In this document: positions 1 to 9,345 of the stretch, one piece after another
Layout: each line of letters starts with the position of its first letter
How positions within the stretch are numbered: the stretch's first letter is position 1
From: Flavobacteriales bacterium
GTDB taxonomy: Bacteria > Bacteroidota > Bacteroidia > Flavobacteriales_F > PHOS-HE28
Direction of reading: 5' to 3'
NCBI GenBank assembly: GCA_016702645.1
Contig: JADJDP010000023.1
Coordinates: 1-64,000 of the forward strand
DNA length: 64,000 nucleotides
Translations under genes and position numbers: made by a program
Notes under the pieces: model-generated
What the model was told of the DNA's origin: nothing
Databases searched by the model: none
The model's input: only the letters and a program-made list of their open reading frames with translations

Positions 1-2
1 AG

Positions 3-698
3 GCACAGGACGGTAACTATGTGGTGCTTGCCAATCTCGGTTTTCAAACTTTCAACCGATGGAATAAACCTTTCCTCATGAAGACAGATGAGAGTGGTGA
101 TACGCTTTGGACCCGTTCGAACGGTCGCATGAACTATACTTATGAGACCAAGCACCTACTGGCCCACTCTGATGGAAGCTTTCTATACAATGGTCGGATA
201 TGGGGTGATCTCCCCGAAGGGCAAAGCAATTTCGCATTCCTTTACAAGAGCGACTCCCAAGGACATTTGCCATGCTTTGAACTGTCCCATCCTGTGGAGG
301 TCTTGGACCTTTTTCCCACGGACAGCAGCTTCGCACTTGCATCAGTTGATGGAGCGTCGGCACGGTTGGCTTTTGCCGCGGATGCCTTTTTCAATCCCAT
401 CACCACGTACGATGGCTGCACCTTCACCACGGGTTTCAGCCCATCGGTGCGCAAGGGGCAGAGCATGCGCGTGCGACCCAACCCCAACACCGGCCACATC
501 ACCGTGGAGTTCCAGGACCCGCTCATGGCCGATAGCTACTACAGCGTGTACGACGCCATGGGCAAATTGCTCTTGCAGCGCGCTGCTGCCCGCGGCAAGA
601 AGACCGAGGAGGTGGATCTATCGCGCTATGGCGCGGGTACCTACGTGATCAAGTTCACCGATCAGGATGGTGTGTGCTACGAGCAGGTGGTAGTCTAG
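3..698 (+). CDS. C-terminal part of a T9SS-sorted secreted protein (5' end outside window)
   Basis: The frame is already open at base 3 and runs to a TAG at 696-698, so this is the 3' end of a longer gene; the GTG at 21 is only an internal codon. The visible part starts with a GNYVVLANLG-like beta-strand motif of the kind found in repeated beta-propeller or delta-60-type surface proteins. The last ~75 residues form a type A T9SS sorting domain: VRPNPNTGHITVEF, then YDAMGKLLLQ, then GAGTYVIKF. Proteins with this tail cross the outer membrane through T9SS and are released or surface-anchored. The function of the body cannot be told from this fragment. Confidence 0.85.
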   Translation, partial: AQDGNYVVLANLGFQTFNRWNKPFLMKTDESGDTLWTRSNGRMNYTYETKHLLAHSDGSFLYNGRIWGDLPEGQSNFAFLYKSDSQGHLPCFELSHPVEVLDLFPTDSSFALASVDGASARLAFAADAFFNPITTYDGCTFTTGFSPSVRKGQSMRVRPNPNTGHITVEFQDPLMADSYYSVYDAMGKLLLQRAAARGKKTEEVDLSRYGAGTYVIKFTDQDGVCYEQVVV

Positions 699-828
699 CT
701 ACCACTAGCGCCAGCGGGTGTTGGTGGAGTAGGGCTGCTCGCATAGCACGAGAATGGTGCTGGCGGTTGCGCGCACTCGATCGCCGGTCCTCGCCCGCTC
801 CGTAGCTTCGGGCACCTTCCCACGCACC

Positions 829-3264
829 ATGATCCTGGACCGTACGCTCCTCCTCGCTTCGTGTTTCCTCTTGGCCTCCGCTGCCCTAGCGCAACCCTTC
901 AAGAACGGCTGCCAGTACTACCGCACCAAAGGACCGGTACATCGCGCGGCCACGGCAGCGGAGCGCACGCAGATCAGCGAGACCATCGCCCGCAGCGACA
1001 CCTTCGATATCCAGCATTACGACATCACCATCGATGTGACCGATTACGCGGGTCACACGATCAAGGCGGCCACCACGGTCACCTTCCGCGCGCTCATGGC
1101 CGATCAGGCCTTCATCCGCTTCGACCTCTTCGAACTCACCGTGGATTCAGTGGTTGGTGCCAATGGGCCCATGACCTTCACCTACGACGACCAGTTCCTG
1201 AAGGTGGACTTCGAGACCCAACCGGCGGTGGGGGTGGATGAGCAGCTCACGGTGTACTACCAGGGCATCCCGCATCGCGATCCCAGTTGGGGCGGCTTCT
1301 ACTTCGAGAGCAACTACATCTACAACCTCGGCATCGGCCTCACCAGCATACCGCCCAACTTCGGGAAGGTGTGGTACCCGTGCTTCGACAGCTTCGTGGA
1401 GCGCGCGAGCTACACCTACCATGTGAAGAGTTCGGGCACCTTCCGCCTGCACGGACAAGGGAACTTCCTTGGCGAAGTGCAACTCGGTGGCGATACCGTG
1501 ATCCGCTCCTTCCACCTGCCACAGGAGATCCCCACGCACCTGAGCGCCATTGCCGTGGCGAACTATCAGGACAGTACCTGGGTGCACAGCGGCGCGAATG
1601 GCGATATCCCCGTAACGCTTACCGCGAAGCCTGCGGACCTCAACGCGATGGTGTCGCGCTTCGGGGACATCGGCGCAGCCATCGACGCCTGCGAGTATTG
1701 GTACGGTCCGTACGCATACGGTCGCGTGGGCTACGTGCATACCACCGACGGAGCCTTGGAGATCCCCACGAACGTGGGCTATCCCGAGTTCATGATCACG
1801 CAGTCGATCCCGAACAACCGGGCGCTTTTCACGCACGAGTTGGGACACCATTGGTGGGGCAATGTGGTAACACCCTATGTACACAACGACATGTGGCTGA
1901 AGGAAGGACCGGCGGAATACGCCTCCCACCTGATCGAGGAATGGCTGAACGGTCCCGATGCGCTCATCCAGGTGGAGAAGGACAACCTGCTCAACATCAT
2001 GAGCACCGCGCACATCGACGACGATGGTTTCCAAGCGCTCTCCCCGATGCCCGATGAGCACATCTACGGCACGCACACCTACAACAAGGGAGCGGCGGTG
2101 CTCCACAACCTGCGCGGCTACATGGGCGATGAGGCCTTCCGCAACGCGATGCGCGACGTGCAGACGCAGTACGCCAACACCGCGATCACAGCGGTTGGTT
2201 TCAAGGACGCCTTGGAAGCGGTATCCGGGCAGGACCTTGATCCGTTCTTCGATGCGTGGGTATTCGCTCCCGGCTATGCCGTCTTTGAGGTGCGCAACTG
2301 GAACCACACGCAAAACGGTAGTGATGTGGATGTGGAACTGAGCATCGGCCAGAAACTCTACGGTGCCACGGTGATGCACACCTCCGTACCCTTGGAGCTT
2401 TCCATGGTGAGCGCCGATGGGGAGGTGTTCGATACGATGATCATGGCGAGCGGTGCGCTATCCGATGTGACGGTGCAATGTCCCTTCGTGCCGGAGATGG
2501 TGGTGCTGAACCGCTACCAGAAGTTGAACCAGGCGCGCATGGACCATGAGATCACCATCGTGCCGGGGGTGACCTTCAGCAACAGCCTGCCCTACGTGGA
2601 CTTCCGGGTGTTCCAAACCACGCTCGTGGATACCACCTTGGTGCGTGTGGACCATATCTGGTCGGGTGCCGATCAAGCGCCCCTGGGAGCGGGTATCACC
2701 GACATCAGCACCACGCACTACTGGAACGTGGATGGCATTTGGCCCGAAGGCACGGAGTTGAGCGGTCGCCTGATCTACTTCGGTGGTGCGGCCAGCCAGT
2801 TCGACCATGCGCTCATCGACGGCGATGAAACGGGCATCGTGGTGGCGCATCGCGCCAACGCCGATGAGCCCTGGCAGGTGTATGCGGACCAAACGGTGAA
2901 CACAGGCAGCACCACCAACGGCACAGGCACGATCAACATGAACACCTTGCAGAAGGGGCAGTACGCGTTCGCCAAGATGATCGGTGCCATCGGCATGCCG
3001 GAGCAGGAGGGTGGAGCGTTCCAACTGTTCCCCGTTCCCGCTAACGACCGGCTCACCGTCCAGTTGGACAAGACCAGCACCGAATTCCTGCTGCTCGATG
3101 TGCTCAGCGCCGATGGCCGGATGATGCAGCGCACCACGGTGGCACAAGGGATCGATCGCACCGCGCTCGATGTGGCTGAACTGGCCCAAGGGAGCTACCT
3201 GTTGCGCATTGCCGGTGTTTCCGGGGAAGTGTTGGGCGTGCGTTCTTTCCAAGTGGAGCGTTAG
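829..3264 (+). CDS. M1-family zinc metallopeptidase with T9SS sorting domain
   Basis: This 811-residue aminopeptidase-type protein would cleave N-terminal residues from peptides outside the cell. The ATG at 829 is chosen because a signal peptide follows directly (MILDRTLLLASCFLLASAALAQ); the frame extends back to 754 but gives no export signal. The gluzincin motif HELGH sits at about residues 336-340, and the third zinc ligand Glu lies 18 residues further on (KEGPAEY). The conserved YNKGAAVLHNLR region carries the catalytic Tyr area. The substrate motif, normally GAMEN, reads GALEIPTNVGYPE here, which is divergent. After the peptidase comes a beta-rich segment, then a T9SS tail (FPVPANDRLTVQL ... 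GSYLLRI). M1 membership is firm; aminopeptidase specificity is inferred. Confidence 0.93.
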   Translation: MILDRTLLLASCFLLASAALAQPFKNGCQYYRTKGPVHRAATAAERTQISETIARSDTFDIQHYDITIDVTDYAGHTIKAATTVTFRALMADQAFIRFDLFELTVDSVVGANGPMTFTYDDQFLKVDFETQPAVGVDEQLTVYYQGIPHRDPSWGGFYFESNYIYNLGIGLTSIPPNFGKVWYPCFDSFVERASYTYHVKSSGTFRLHGQGNFLGEVQLGGDTVIRSFHLPQEIPTHLSAIAVANYQDSTWVHSGANGDIPVTLTAKPADLNAMVSRFGDIGAAIDACEYWYGPYAYGRVGYVHTTDGALEIPTNVGYPEFMITQSIPNNRALFTHELGHHWWGNVVTPYVHNDMWLKEGPAEYASHLIEEWLNGPDALIQVEKDNLLNIMSTAHIDDDGFQALSPMPDEHIYGTHTYNKGAAVLHNLRGYMGDEAFRNAMRDVQTQYANTAITAVGFKDALEAVSGQDLDPFFDAWVFAPGYAVFEVRNWNHTQNGSDVDVELSIGQKLYGATVMHTSVPLELSMVSADGEVFDTMIMASGALSDVTVQCPFVPEMVVLNRYQKLNQARMDHEITIVPGVTFSNSLPYVDFRVFQTTLVDTTLVRVDHIWSGADQAPLGAGITDISTTHYWNVDGIWPEGTELSGRLIYFGGAASQFDHALIDGDETGIVVAHRANADEPWQVYADQTVNTGSTTNGTGTINMNTLQKGQYAFAKMIGAIGMPEQEGGAFQLFPVPANDRLTVQLDKTSTEFLLLDVLSADGRMMQRTTVAQGIDRTALDVAELAQGSYLLRIAGVSGEVLGVRSFQVER

Positions 3265-3272
3265 GCACTGAC

Positions 3273-4313
3273 ATGTCCTTCAACGGCATTGGCCAGCGCA
3301 AGCTGCTGTACCCAATCAGCGATGCGCTGAACGCATACCTTAAGAAGCACGGGCGGCTGGCGCGGACGCCGCTGAGCTACGACGACCTCCGCCGCTACGA
3401 TGGCCTGTTGCCGCAACACGGCGCGGATGGCAAACCCACGCTGTGGAACACGGTGCTGTTCCGACCGGCGGAACAGGCGGAGATCAACGAGCACCTGGTA
3501 CAGACCTATCAATTGCTTATCGCCGATGGCCGCCACATCGATCACCTGCAAGTGGCCGGCGTGGACCTGTGCCCGTACGGCAATTCACAGCCCTTCCGGG
3601 TGAAGATCCACAACCGGATCAACGACAACCACGATTACTTCTACATCAAACGCACCGATGCCAGCCGGGTATACGGCCTGGAGTTGGAGCACCTGCTCTC
3701 GCCCAACCGCATCAACTACCAGGTGGATGGTGTGACGCTGTTGGAAGAACACATCATCGGGGTACCCGGCGATACCTTCATCAAGGATCCTTCGCGCTAT
3801 GGGGGCGGTGTGAACGCCGTGCGTTTGTGCAAGGAGTTCGTGAAGTTCAACGAGCGCTGCTTCGTGCGGCTGCTCGGCGACATGCGCAGCTACAATTTCG
3901 TGGTGGACGTGATCCACGACCTGGACCAGGTGCAGTACCGCATCCGCACCATCGACCTGGACCAACAGAGCCATGAAGGGCGGTTGCGTATCTACCTGCC
4001 GCAGTTCTACAAGGAGAACCTGCCGTACGTGGAACTGGCCCAGCAAGTGATCGGGACCGAGAGCGCAGCCCAATACCGGAACGAGGAGCGCTCGCTTCTG
4101 CGTCGCAGGATGAAACTGGCCCAGGAAACGGTGGACGAATTGCTGGCGGTGATGCGGGAGGACACCATCGCCCCGCCCGAGAACGTGCTACAACTCGCCT
4201 CGGAACTGGCCGTGCACCACCAGGAGCCTGCCTTCCGGGATTGCACGAGCATGGGAGCCTTGCTCGCCCTGCACCTGCGGGTTTGCCTGGCCGGGGAAGG
4301 GGCGAAGGCCTGA
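3273..4313 (+). CDS. Conserved hypothetical cytoplasmic protein with kinase-like motifs
   Basis: I do not recognise a named family. The 346-residue protein has no signal peptide or membrane segment. Its C-terminal half holds GDMRSYNFVVD followed ~20 residues later by IRTIDLDQ. That spacing resembles the catalytic loop and metal-binding aspartate of aminoglycoside-phosphotransferase or HipA-type kinases (GDxxxxN...D, then IDxD). Upstream, LLEEHIIGVPGDTFI could play the hinge role. These are visual resemblances only. The gene starts 8 bases after the M1 peptidase stop, so the two may be cotranscribed, though one product is secreted and this one is not. Confidence 0.75.
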   Translation: MSFNGIGQRKLLYPISDALNAYLKKHGRLARTPLSYDDLRRYDGLLPQHGADGKPTLWNTVLFRPAEQAEINEHLVQTYQLLIADGRHIDHLQVAGVDLCPYGNSQPFRVKIHNRINDNHDYFYIKRTDASRVYGLELEHLLSPNRINYQVDGVTLLEEHIIGVPGDTFIKDPSRYGGGVNAVRLCKEFVKFNERCFVRLLGDMRSYNFVVDVIHDLDQVQYRIRTIDLDQQSHEGRLRIYLPQFYKENLPYVELAQQVIGTESAAQYRNEERSLLRRRMKLAQETVDELLAVMREDTIAPPENVLQLASELAVHHQEPAFRDCTSMGALLALHLRVCLAGEGAKA

Positions 4314-4421
4314 GTTCGCTTCGGTGGACCCCTGTTCCCCTTCGACGAAAATGTAACCTGGCTCGACAGGTCGCGTACCAACCGCCCGAACGCCGAACAA
4401 GGCGCTCGCAACTACGCGATC

Positions 4422-5162
4422 ATGGCACGCATACTTCCTCTGCTTCTTGCGCTCATCACCTCACAAGTGGCCTCCGCCCAATCGTCTCAGCTCATCGACT
4501 ACGAGTGGTTGAACGAACCGTGCGATGACATGCTCCATTGCGACATCGGGTGCAGCGCATGCAACCCACCGATCAAAAAGAACAGCGTGCTTTTCGGAAC
4601 CAACATAACCTTCATCGGTTTGAGCACTTGCCCACTACCGATAACTTCCGGGGACAATGCGGTCATGACCCACGGTTGGTCCGAGCAGGTCTCCAACGAC
4701 CATTACCTCCTCTTCTCCGGCATTGCTGGTGTGCCCATGACCATCGACAGCCTCATCATCAACCACACCAGTGCCACGAACGGCCCCACGCGACTGAAGG
4801 TCGAGTTCTCCAACAATGCGGCCGGCGTATTGCACGAAGTGGCCGATGTTCAGGTGCCACCAACCTTCGACGACCACGTCTTCACCGATCTGGGTACCAT
4901 TGATTTTCCCGAAGGGGCTGTCATGGGAAGTTTCCAAGTGCGCCTCACGCCCTACTATGGTTTTGGGGAGGGCTGGGCCGTGAACTCCGTTCGCGTGGTG
5001 GCCACCCCGGTGGACCAGAGCGCAGTGGGTATCTCCGAGATGTACCAGAACCGCACCATGAACAGTGTGGGTCCTTGGTTCGATGTAATGGGTCGTCCGA
5101 TCGGTACCGAACCCTCGCCGGGGGTGTACATCGGACCCACCAAACGGGTGCGCGTTTTCTGA
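4422..5162 (+). CDS. Secreted protein of unknown function with a shortened T9SS-like C-terminus
   Basis: The 246-residue product begins with a clear signal peptide (MARILPLLLALITSQVASAQ). The mature N-terminus is cysteine-rich (five Cys in roughly the first 35 residues, including HCDIGCSAC). The middle is beta-rich and matches nothing I know. The end (WFDVMGRPIGTEPSPGVYI, then TKRVRVF) copies the second half of a T9SS sorting domain (YDxxGR...PGxYxxxxxxxxKxxV) but lacks the usual first strand (xxPNPxxxxxxI). It may be a short variant of the sorting signal. A good terminator follows at 5195. Confidence 0.8.
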   Translation: MARILPLLLALITSQVASAQSSQLIDYEWLNEPCDDMLHCDIGCSACNPPIKKNSVLFGTNITFIGLSTCPLPITSGDNAVMTHGWSEQVSNDHYLLFSGIAGVPMTIDSLIINHTSATNGPTRLKVEFSNNAAGVLHEVADVQVPPTFDDHVFTDLGTIDFPEGAVMGSFQVRLTPYYGFGEGWAVNSVRVVATPVDQSAVGISEMYQNRTMNSVGPWFDVMGRPIGTEPSPGVYIGPTKRVRVF

Positions 5163-5194
5163 TCCTGGCGATCAACTCCGAAGCAGCTCCGCAG

Positions 5195-5219
5195 GGGTGG
5201 GTATTTTTACCCACCCTTT
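5195..5219 (+). terminator. Rho-independent terminator after the 4422 gene
   Basis: A perfect 9-bp stem (GGGTGGGTA / TACCCACCC) with a TTTT loop is followed by TTT. It lies between the stop at 5162 and the next start at 5223, so that gene probably starts its own transcript or is read only by readthrough. Confidence 0.7.
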
Positions 5220-5222
5220 CGC

Positions 5223-6850
5223 ATGTGCTACCGGAAATTTCTCGCAGGTCCGTTCTCTTTCGTCATTGCGTTATCGGTATCCGCCCAAGATCCAGTTGAA
5301 CTGGAACTGGTCCCATGGTCGCAGACCCTGGCCGCTGCGGTGGACATCACCCATTGCGGCGATGAGCGGTTGTTCGTGGTGAGGCAGTGGGGGCCATCAC
5401 CATCGTGCAGGACAGCATGGTGAACCTCTCCCCGCCGTTCCTCGATCTCACCTTGCAGACCTTGTACAGCGGGGAGCGCGGTGTGCTCGGGCTCGCCTTC
5501 GACCCGGACTATGCGAACAACGGTTGGTTCTACGTGAACTACGTCACGGGCACGGGCAACGGAACCACGCGGATCTCCCGGTTCAGCAGGAATGCCACAA
5601 ACCCCAACCTGGCCGATCTCTCCAGCGAAGTGGTGCTGCTGAGCGTACCACAGCCCGATCCCATCCACAAGGGCGGTGGATTGGTCTTCGGACCGGACGG
5701 TTACCTCTACTGTTCCCTCGGCGATGGTGGAGGTCCCAACGATCCGAACGGGTATGGACAAACAACCAACGACCTGTTCGGAGCCGTGCTGCGCATCAAA
5801 CCCGAAGCCGACGGTACCTATTCGATCCCACCGGACAATCCCTTCGTCAACTCTCCCAACGGGGAGCGCCCGGAGATCTACGCTTACGGGTTGCGCAATC
5901 CGTTCCGTATTGCGATCGATCAAGCCAACGGCGATCTATGGATCGGCGATGTCGGCCAGGAGTTGTGGGAGGAGATCGATCGTGTTGCCGGCGGTGATAC
6001 CAGTGGCGTGAACTTCGGCTGGAGCTGCCTGGAGGGTTTCGCCGATTTCGATGTGTCGGATTGTGTTGGCGAGCCAACCTACACGGATCCGGTGACGGTG
6101 CAAGCGCACAGCATCAATGGCGGGAACTTCTGCGCGGTCATCGCGGGTGAGGTCTACCACGGTGCGCTGTACCCGCGCATGCAGGGCCGCTTTTTCTACA
6201 CCGATTACTGCACTGGCGGTGTGCGCACGCTCACCCCCGATGGAAATGGTGGATACGTGGATCAATTGGGTGTGGCCGTGCCCTTCCCCGGCATGAGCTC
6301 CATTGGTGCCGGTGCGGATGGTGAATTGTACCTCACCAACGTGAGCCAGGGGCGCGTGTACAAGATCAAGGACAAGTGCCCGATGGACGCTCCTGTGATC
6401 CTGCCGGACGGTAACAACCTCGTGAGCAGCGAAGCGGCCTCGTACGAGTGGTTCCTTGATGGAATGCCTTTCCCGGAAGGGAGCACACAAACCATCTTCG
6501 CTTGGGCCACCGGGAATTATTCAGTGCGCGTGACCTTCGCCAATGGTTGTGTGAAGCAGAGCGAACCCTACTTCCACCTGAGCACGTCGCTCCATGGTCC
6601 TGCGCAAAGCGCGTTGCTCGTTTTCCCGCAGCCAGCATCCTCGCTGGTGTGGATGGAGGTCCAGGAAGGTGTGACCACCGTTCGCGTTGTCGATGTTTCG
6701 GGGCGCACGGTTCTGCTGGAGCGCTTGGAGCGAAGCGCATCGCGTTGTGCGTTGGATGTTTCAGCGATGCCAGCAGGTCCGTATGTCCTGGAGTTCCGTG
6801 ATCGACAGGGAACGATCCAGCAACGCGGTCGCTTGGCCGTTGCGCACTAG
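5223..6850 (+). CDS. PQQ-dependent sugar dehydrogenase (GSDH family) with T9SS domain; one apparent frameshift
   Basis: This is a secreted six-bladed beta-propeller of the glucose/sorbosone dehydrogenase family, which oxidises sugars with PQQ. The first part (5223 to ~5390) has a signal peptide ending ALSVSAQ and the blade motif DERLFVVRQ. The reading frame then breaks, and the rest continues one frame over from GAITIVQDS. Adding one G to the G-run at 5389-5393 restores RQWGAITIVQ, as expected for the family. Signature stretches are YGLRNPFRIAID, GDLWIGDVGQELWEEID and GGNFCAVIAGEVYHG. After the propeller come an Ig-like segment and a T9SS tail (VFPQPASSLVWMEV ... AGPYVLEF). Either a sequencing indel or a recent null mutation would explain the break. 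Confidence 0.85.
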
Positions 6851-6853
6851 CGA

Positions 6854-7762
6854 TCACTTGCGCGCTTCACGCGGGTGGAACTGCAGGATGTTGCTGCGCA
6901 GGTACTCTCGATCCAGGTGCGTGTAGATCTCCGTGGTGGTGATGCTGGCATGGCCGAGCATTTCCTGCACGGCACGGAGGTCGGCACCGCCTTCCACCAA
7001 ATGCGTAGCGAACGAGTGCCGGAATGTGTGCGGGCTGATGTTCTTGCGAACATGTGCCTTCAGCGCAAGCCGTTTCACCAGCTTCAATACGCTCACGCGC
7101 GACAGGCCTCCACCGCGCGCGTTCAGGAACACGCTGTCCTCGGCCTTCTTCTGCACCGGCAGGTGGATCCGTTCGTTGCGCACGTACTGATCGATCCAGT
7201 GCAGGGCTTCCGGGCCGATGGGTACCAAACGTTCCTTGTCGCCTTTGCCCACCACGCGGATGAAGCCATCCGATGTTCGGATCTGCGATAGGCGCAGCCC
7301 GCACAGTTCGCTCACCCGCAACCCGCAGCCGTAGAGCGTCTCGATGATGGCCTTGTCCCGGTGCGCGAGCGGTTTGCTCATGTCGATGGAATCGGAGATG
7401 GCATCCACCTCCTTCACGCTGAGGAAGACCGGGAGCTTGCGCCCGATGCGAGGACTTTCGAGGAGTTCGGAGGGATCCTCCGTTATCGCTTTGTCCAGGC
7501 GCAAACTGCGGAAGAACATCCTTACACCACTGAGCAAGCGGGCCTGACTGGAGGCGGCCAAACCCGTGCGCGCCACCGATGTGGTGAACGCCTGCAGGTC
7601 ATCGAGCTTGATGTCGGTGGGAGCAAGGACAGGTTGCTGCGCTGCGGCGTATGCATGCAGCTTCCCCACGTCCAGCATGTAGGCCGCCACCGTGCGGTCG
7701 CTCAGCGATCGCTCCAGTTTCAAGTACATGCGGAATCCGCGCAGCGCCTTGTCCCAATCCAT
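6854..7762 (-). CDS. xerD: Site-specific tyrosine recombinase XerD
   Basis: This 302-residue cytoplasmic recombinase resolves chromosome dimers at dif together with XerC. An N-terminal SAM-like core-binding domain covers roughly residues 1-95 and the catalytic domain follows. All catalytic residues are visible: Arg149 (CGLRVSE), Lys173 (VGKGDKERLVP), His245 and Arg248 (HTFRHSFATH), His271 (LGHASITTT) and the nucleophile Tyr280 (TEIYTHLDRE). The length and HTFRHSFATHL motif fit the chromosomal XerC/XerD pair rather than an integron or phage integrase, and nothing mobile surrounds it. It converges on the sugar dehydrogenase with only 3 bases between the stops, and diverges from aroQ. Confidence 0.95.
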   Translation of the reverse strand: MDWDKALRGFRMYLKLERSLSDRTVAAYMLDVGKLHAYAAAQQPVLAPTDIKLDDLQAFTTSVARTGLAASSQARLLSGVRMFFRSLRLDKAITEDPSELLESPRIGRKLPVFLSVKEVDAISDSIDMSKPLAHRDKAIIETLYGCGLRVSELCGLRLSQIRTSDGFIRVVGKGDKERLVPIGPEALHWIDQYVRNERIHLPVQKKAEDSVFLNARGGGLSRVSVLKLVKRLALKAHVRKNISPHTFRHSFATHLVEGGADLRAVQEMLGHASITTTEIYTHLDREYLRSNILQFHPREARK

Positions 7763-7863
7763 CGGCAGCGAAGTTGTTGTGACGGTCCCTGCACCGACCG
7801 CGCTGCCGCAGGAACAGTATGAACGAAGGCGTGTGTACGATCTTCGCCCCCCGGCAACGACAC

Positions 7864-8286
7864 ATGCGCATCCTCCTCCTCAACGGACCCAACCTCGATC
7901 TGCTTGGTACGCGCGAGCCCCACATCTATGGATCACGGTCGTTCGAGGACTACTTGTTGGAGCTGCGCACCGCTTATCCGCAATTGACCTTCACCTACCA
8001 GCAGAGCAACGTGGAAGGTGAATTGGTGGACCTGCTGCGACGGAGCAAAGGGGAGCAGGATGCGGTGATCATGAACCCGGCGGGCTATTCGCACACCAGC
8101 GTGGCCATTCGCGATACCATTGCGGTGCTCGGCATTCCCGTGGTGGAAGTACACATCAGCAACATCCACGGGCGCGAAGAGTTCCGCCATCACACGATCA
8201 CGGGCGGAGCCTGCGTGGGTGTGATCACCGGCTTCGGGCTGGAGGGATACCGGCTGGCGGTGGAGCACTTGCTTCAGCGCGGCTGA
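7864..8286 (+). CDS. aroQ: 3-dehydroquinate dehydratase, type II
   Basis: This enzyme of the shikimate pathway dehydrates 3-dehydroquinate to 3-dehydroshikimate by anti-elimination and works as a dodecamer in the cytoplasm. The 140-residue size is normal for type II. The ATG at 7864 gives the classic start MRILLLNGPNLDLLG; an in-frame ATG at 7819 would add 15 unusual residues. Tyr22 (EPHIYG) is the catalytic base, His97 (VEVHISN) the acid, and NPAGYSHTS and HISNIHGREEFR are family signatures. The 3' end overlaps the converging glycosyltransferase gene by 13 bases. Confidence 0.95.
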   Translation: MRILLLNGPNLDLLGTREPHIYGSRSFEDYLLELRTAYPQLTFTYQQSNVEGELVDLLRRSKGEQDAVIMNPAGYSHTSVAIRDTIAVLGIPVVEVHISNIHGREEFRHHTITGGACVGVITGFGLEGYRLAVEHLLQRG

Positions 8287-9308
8287 CGGAACGCCGCTTT
8301 GTCCAACTGTGCGAACTTCTTCCACTTCAGGATGAAGCGATCGTACGCGATGCTGCGGTCGTACATGCCCGTGAGGTCCGGCGTTCGCTCTTCAGCGAGC
8401 AGTGCGTTCCGCTGCTTGAGCACCTTGGGCAAGCGGCGCAAGTAGTGCCAGTGCGCGCGTGCCACCTGCCAGGTGTGGGCACCGTGGCCTTCCAAGAGGA
8501 ACTTCCACGCAGCGAAACCATCCAACACCAATCGGCGGAGCAGCCACCACCAGGACCAGCCGTTGTGCAGGTTCTTGGTGAGCACGATGAGGCTGTTGCG
8601 GAAGTTGAGGTAGGTCTTGCGCGGACTGCCATAGCCGAGCGCACCGCCACCCACGTGGTACACCACCGCCTTGCTCGTGTACCCGATCCGCCAACCCCTG
8701 CGCCGCAACCGCCAGCAGAGATCGATCTCCTCCATGTGCGCGAAGAGCTCCGTGTCGAAACCGCCCACTTCGTGGAACGCCTTTGAGCGGATGAGCAAGC
8801 AGGCACCTGTTGCCCAGAACACCTCGCGATCATCGTTGTACTGTCCGTGGTCCACTTCCGTGATCTCGAATATCCTGCCGCGACAGAAGGGATATCCGTT
8901 CCGGTCGATGTAGCCTCCTGCGGCTCCAGCGTGTTCGAACCGGGTGCGATCACGATGAGCCAGCACTTTGGGTTGGCATGCGGCCATCTCCGGATGCGCA
9001 TCCAGGTAGGAATTGAGCGCATCGAGCCAGCCGGAAGTCACTTCCACATCGCTGTTCAGCAGCAGGTATCGCTCCGCATCCACTTGTTCCAGCGCTTTGT
9101 TGTAGCCACCGGCGAAGCCGTGATTGGTCCCGAGCGCTATCCCGCGCACGGCTGGCATCTCGGCGGCGAGCCACTCAAGCGATCCATCGGTGCTGCCATT
9201 GTCGGCCACCACGATATCCGCATCCTGCGTGTTCGTGAGCACGATGGGAAGGAAGCGCTGCAGCCAGCTCTTTCCGTTCCAATTGAGGATGACTACCGCC
9301 GTGCGCAT
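8274..9308 (-). CDS. Glycosyltransferase family 2 (rhamnosyltransferase-like)
   Basis: The 344-residue protein begins MRTAVVILNWNG, the standard GT2 opening; the frame runs back to 9416 without a better start. DNGSTDGS and the metal-binding LLLNSDVEV motif (DxD variant) sit in the GT-A Rossmann half. GGFDTELFAHMEEIDLCWRLRRRG is the usual GT2 acceptor-side ED motif. It probably transfers a sugar from a nucleotide donor to a polysaccharide or O-antigen chain at the inner membrane; donor and acceptor are unknown. It starts 37 bases after the GWxTD gene and may share its transcript. Confidence 0.9.
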   Translation of the reverse strand: MRTAVVILNWNGKSWLQRFLPIVLTNTQDADIVVADNGSTDGSLEWLAAEMPAVRGIALGTNHGFAGGYNKALEQVDAERYLLLNSDVEVTSGWLDALNSYLDAHPEMAACQPKVLAHRDRTRFEHAGAAGGYIDRNGYPFCRGRIFEITEVDHGQYNDDREVFWATGACLLIRSKAFHEVGGFDTELFAHMEEIDLCWRLRRRGWRIGYTSKAVVYHVGGGALGYGSPRKTYLNFRNSLIVLTKNLHNGWSWWWLLRRLVLDGFAAWKFLLEGHGAHTWQVARAHWHYLRRLPKVLKQRNALLAEERTPDLTGMYDRSIAYDRFILKWKKFAQLDKAAFRQPR

Positions 9309-9345
9309 GTGATCGGGCGGCAAAGGTGGTGTGCGGCCCGCAACC

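Noticed and set aside
6854..7762. Integrase of a mobile element
   Set aside because: Motifs and length fit the chromosomal XerC/XerD recombinases, and no attachment repeats or phage genes are nearby.
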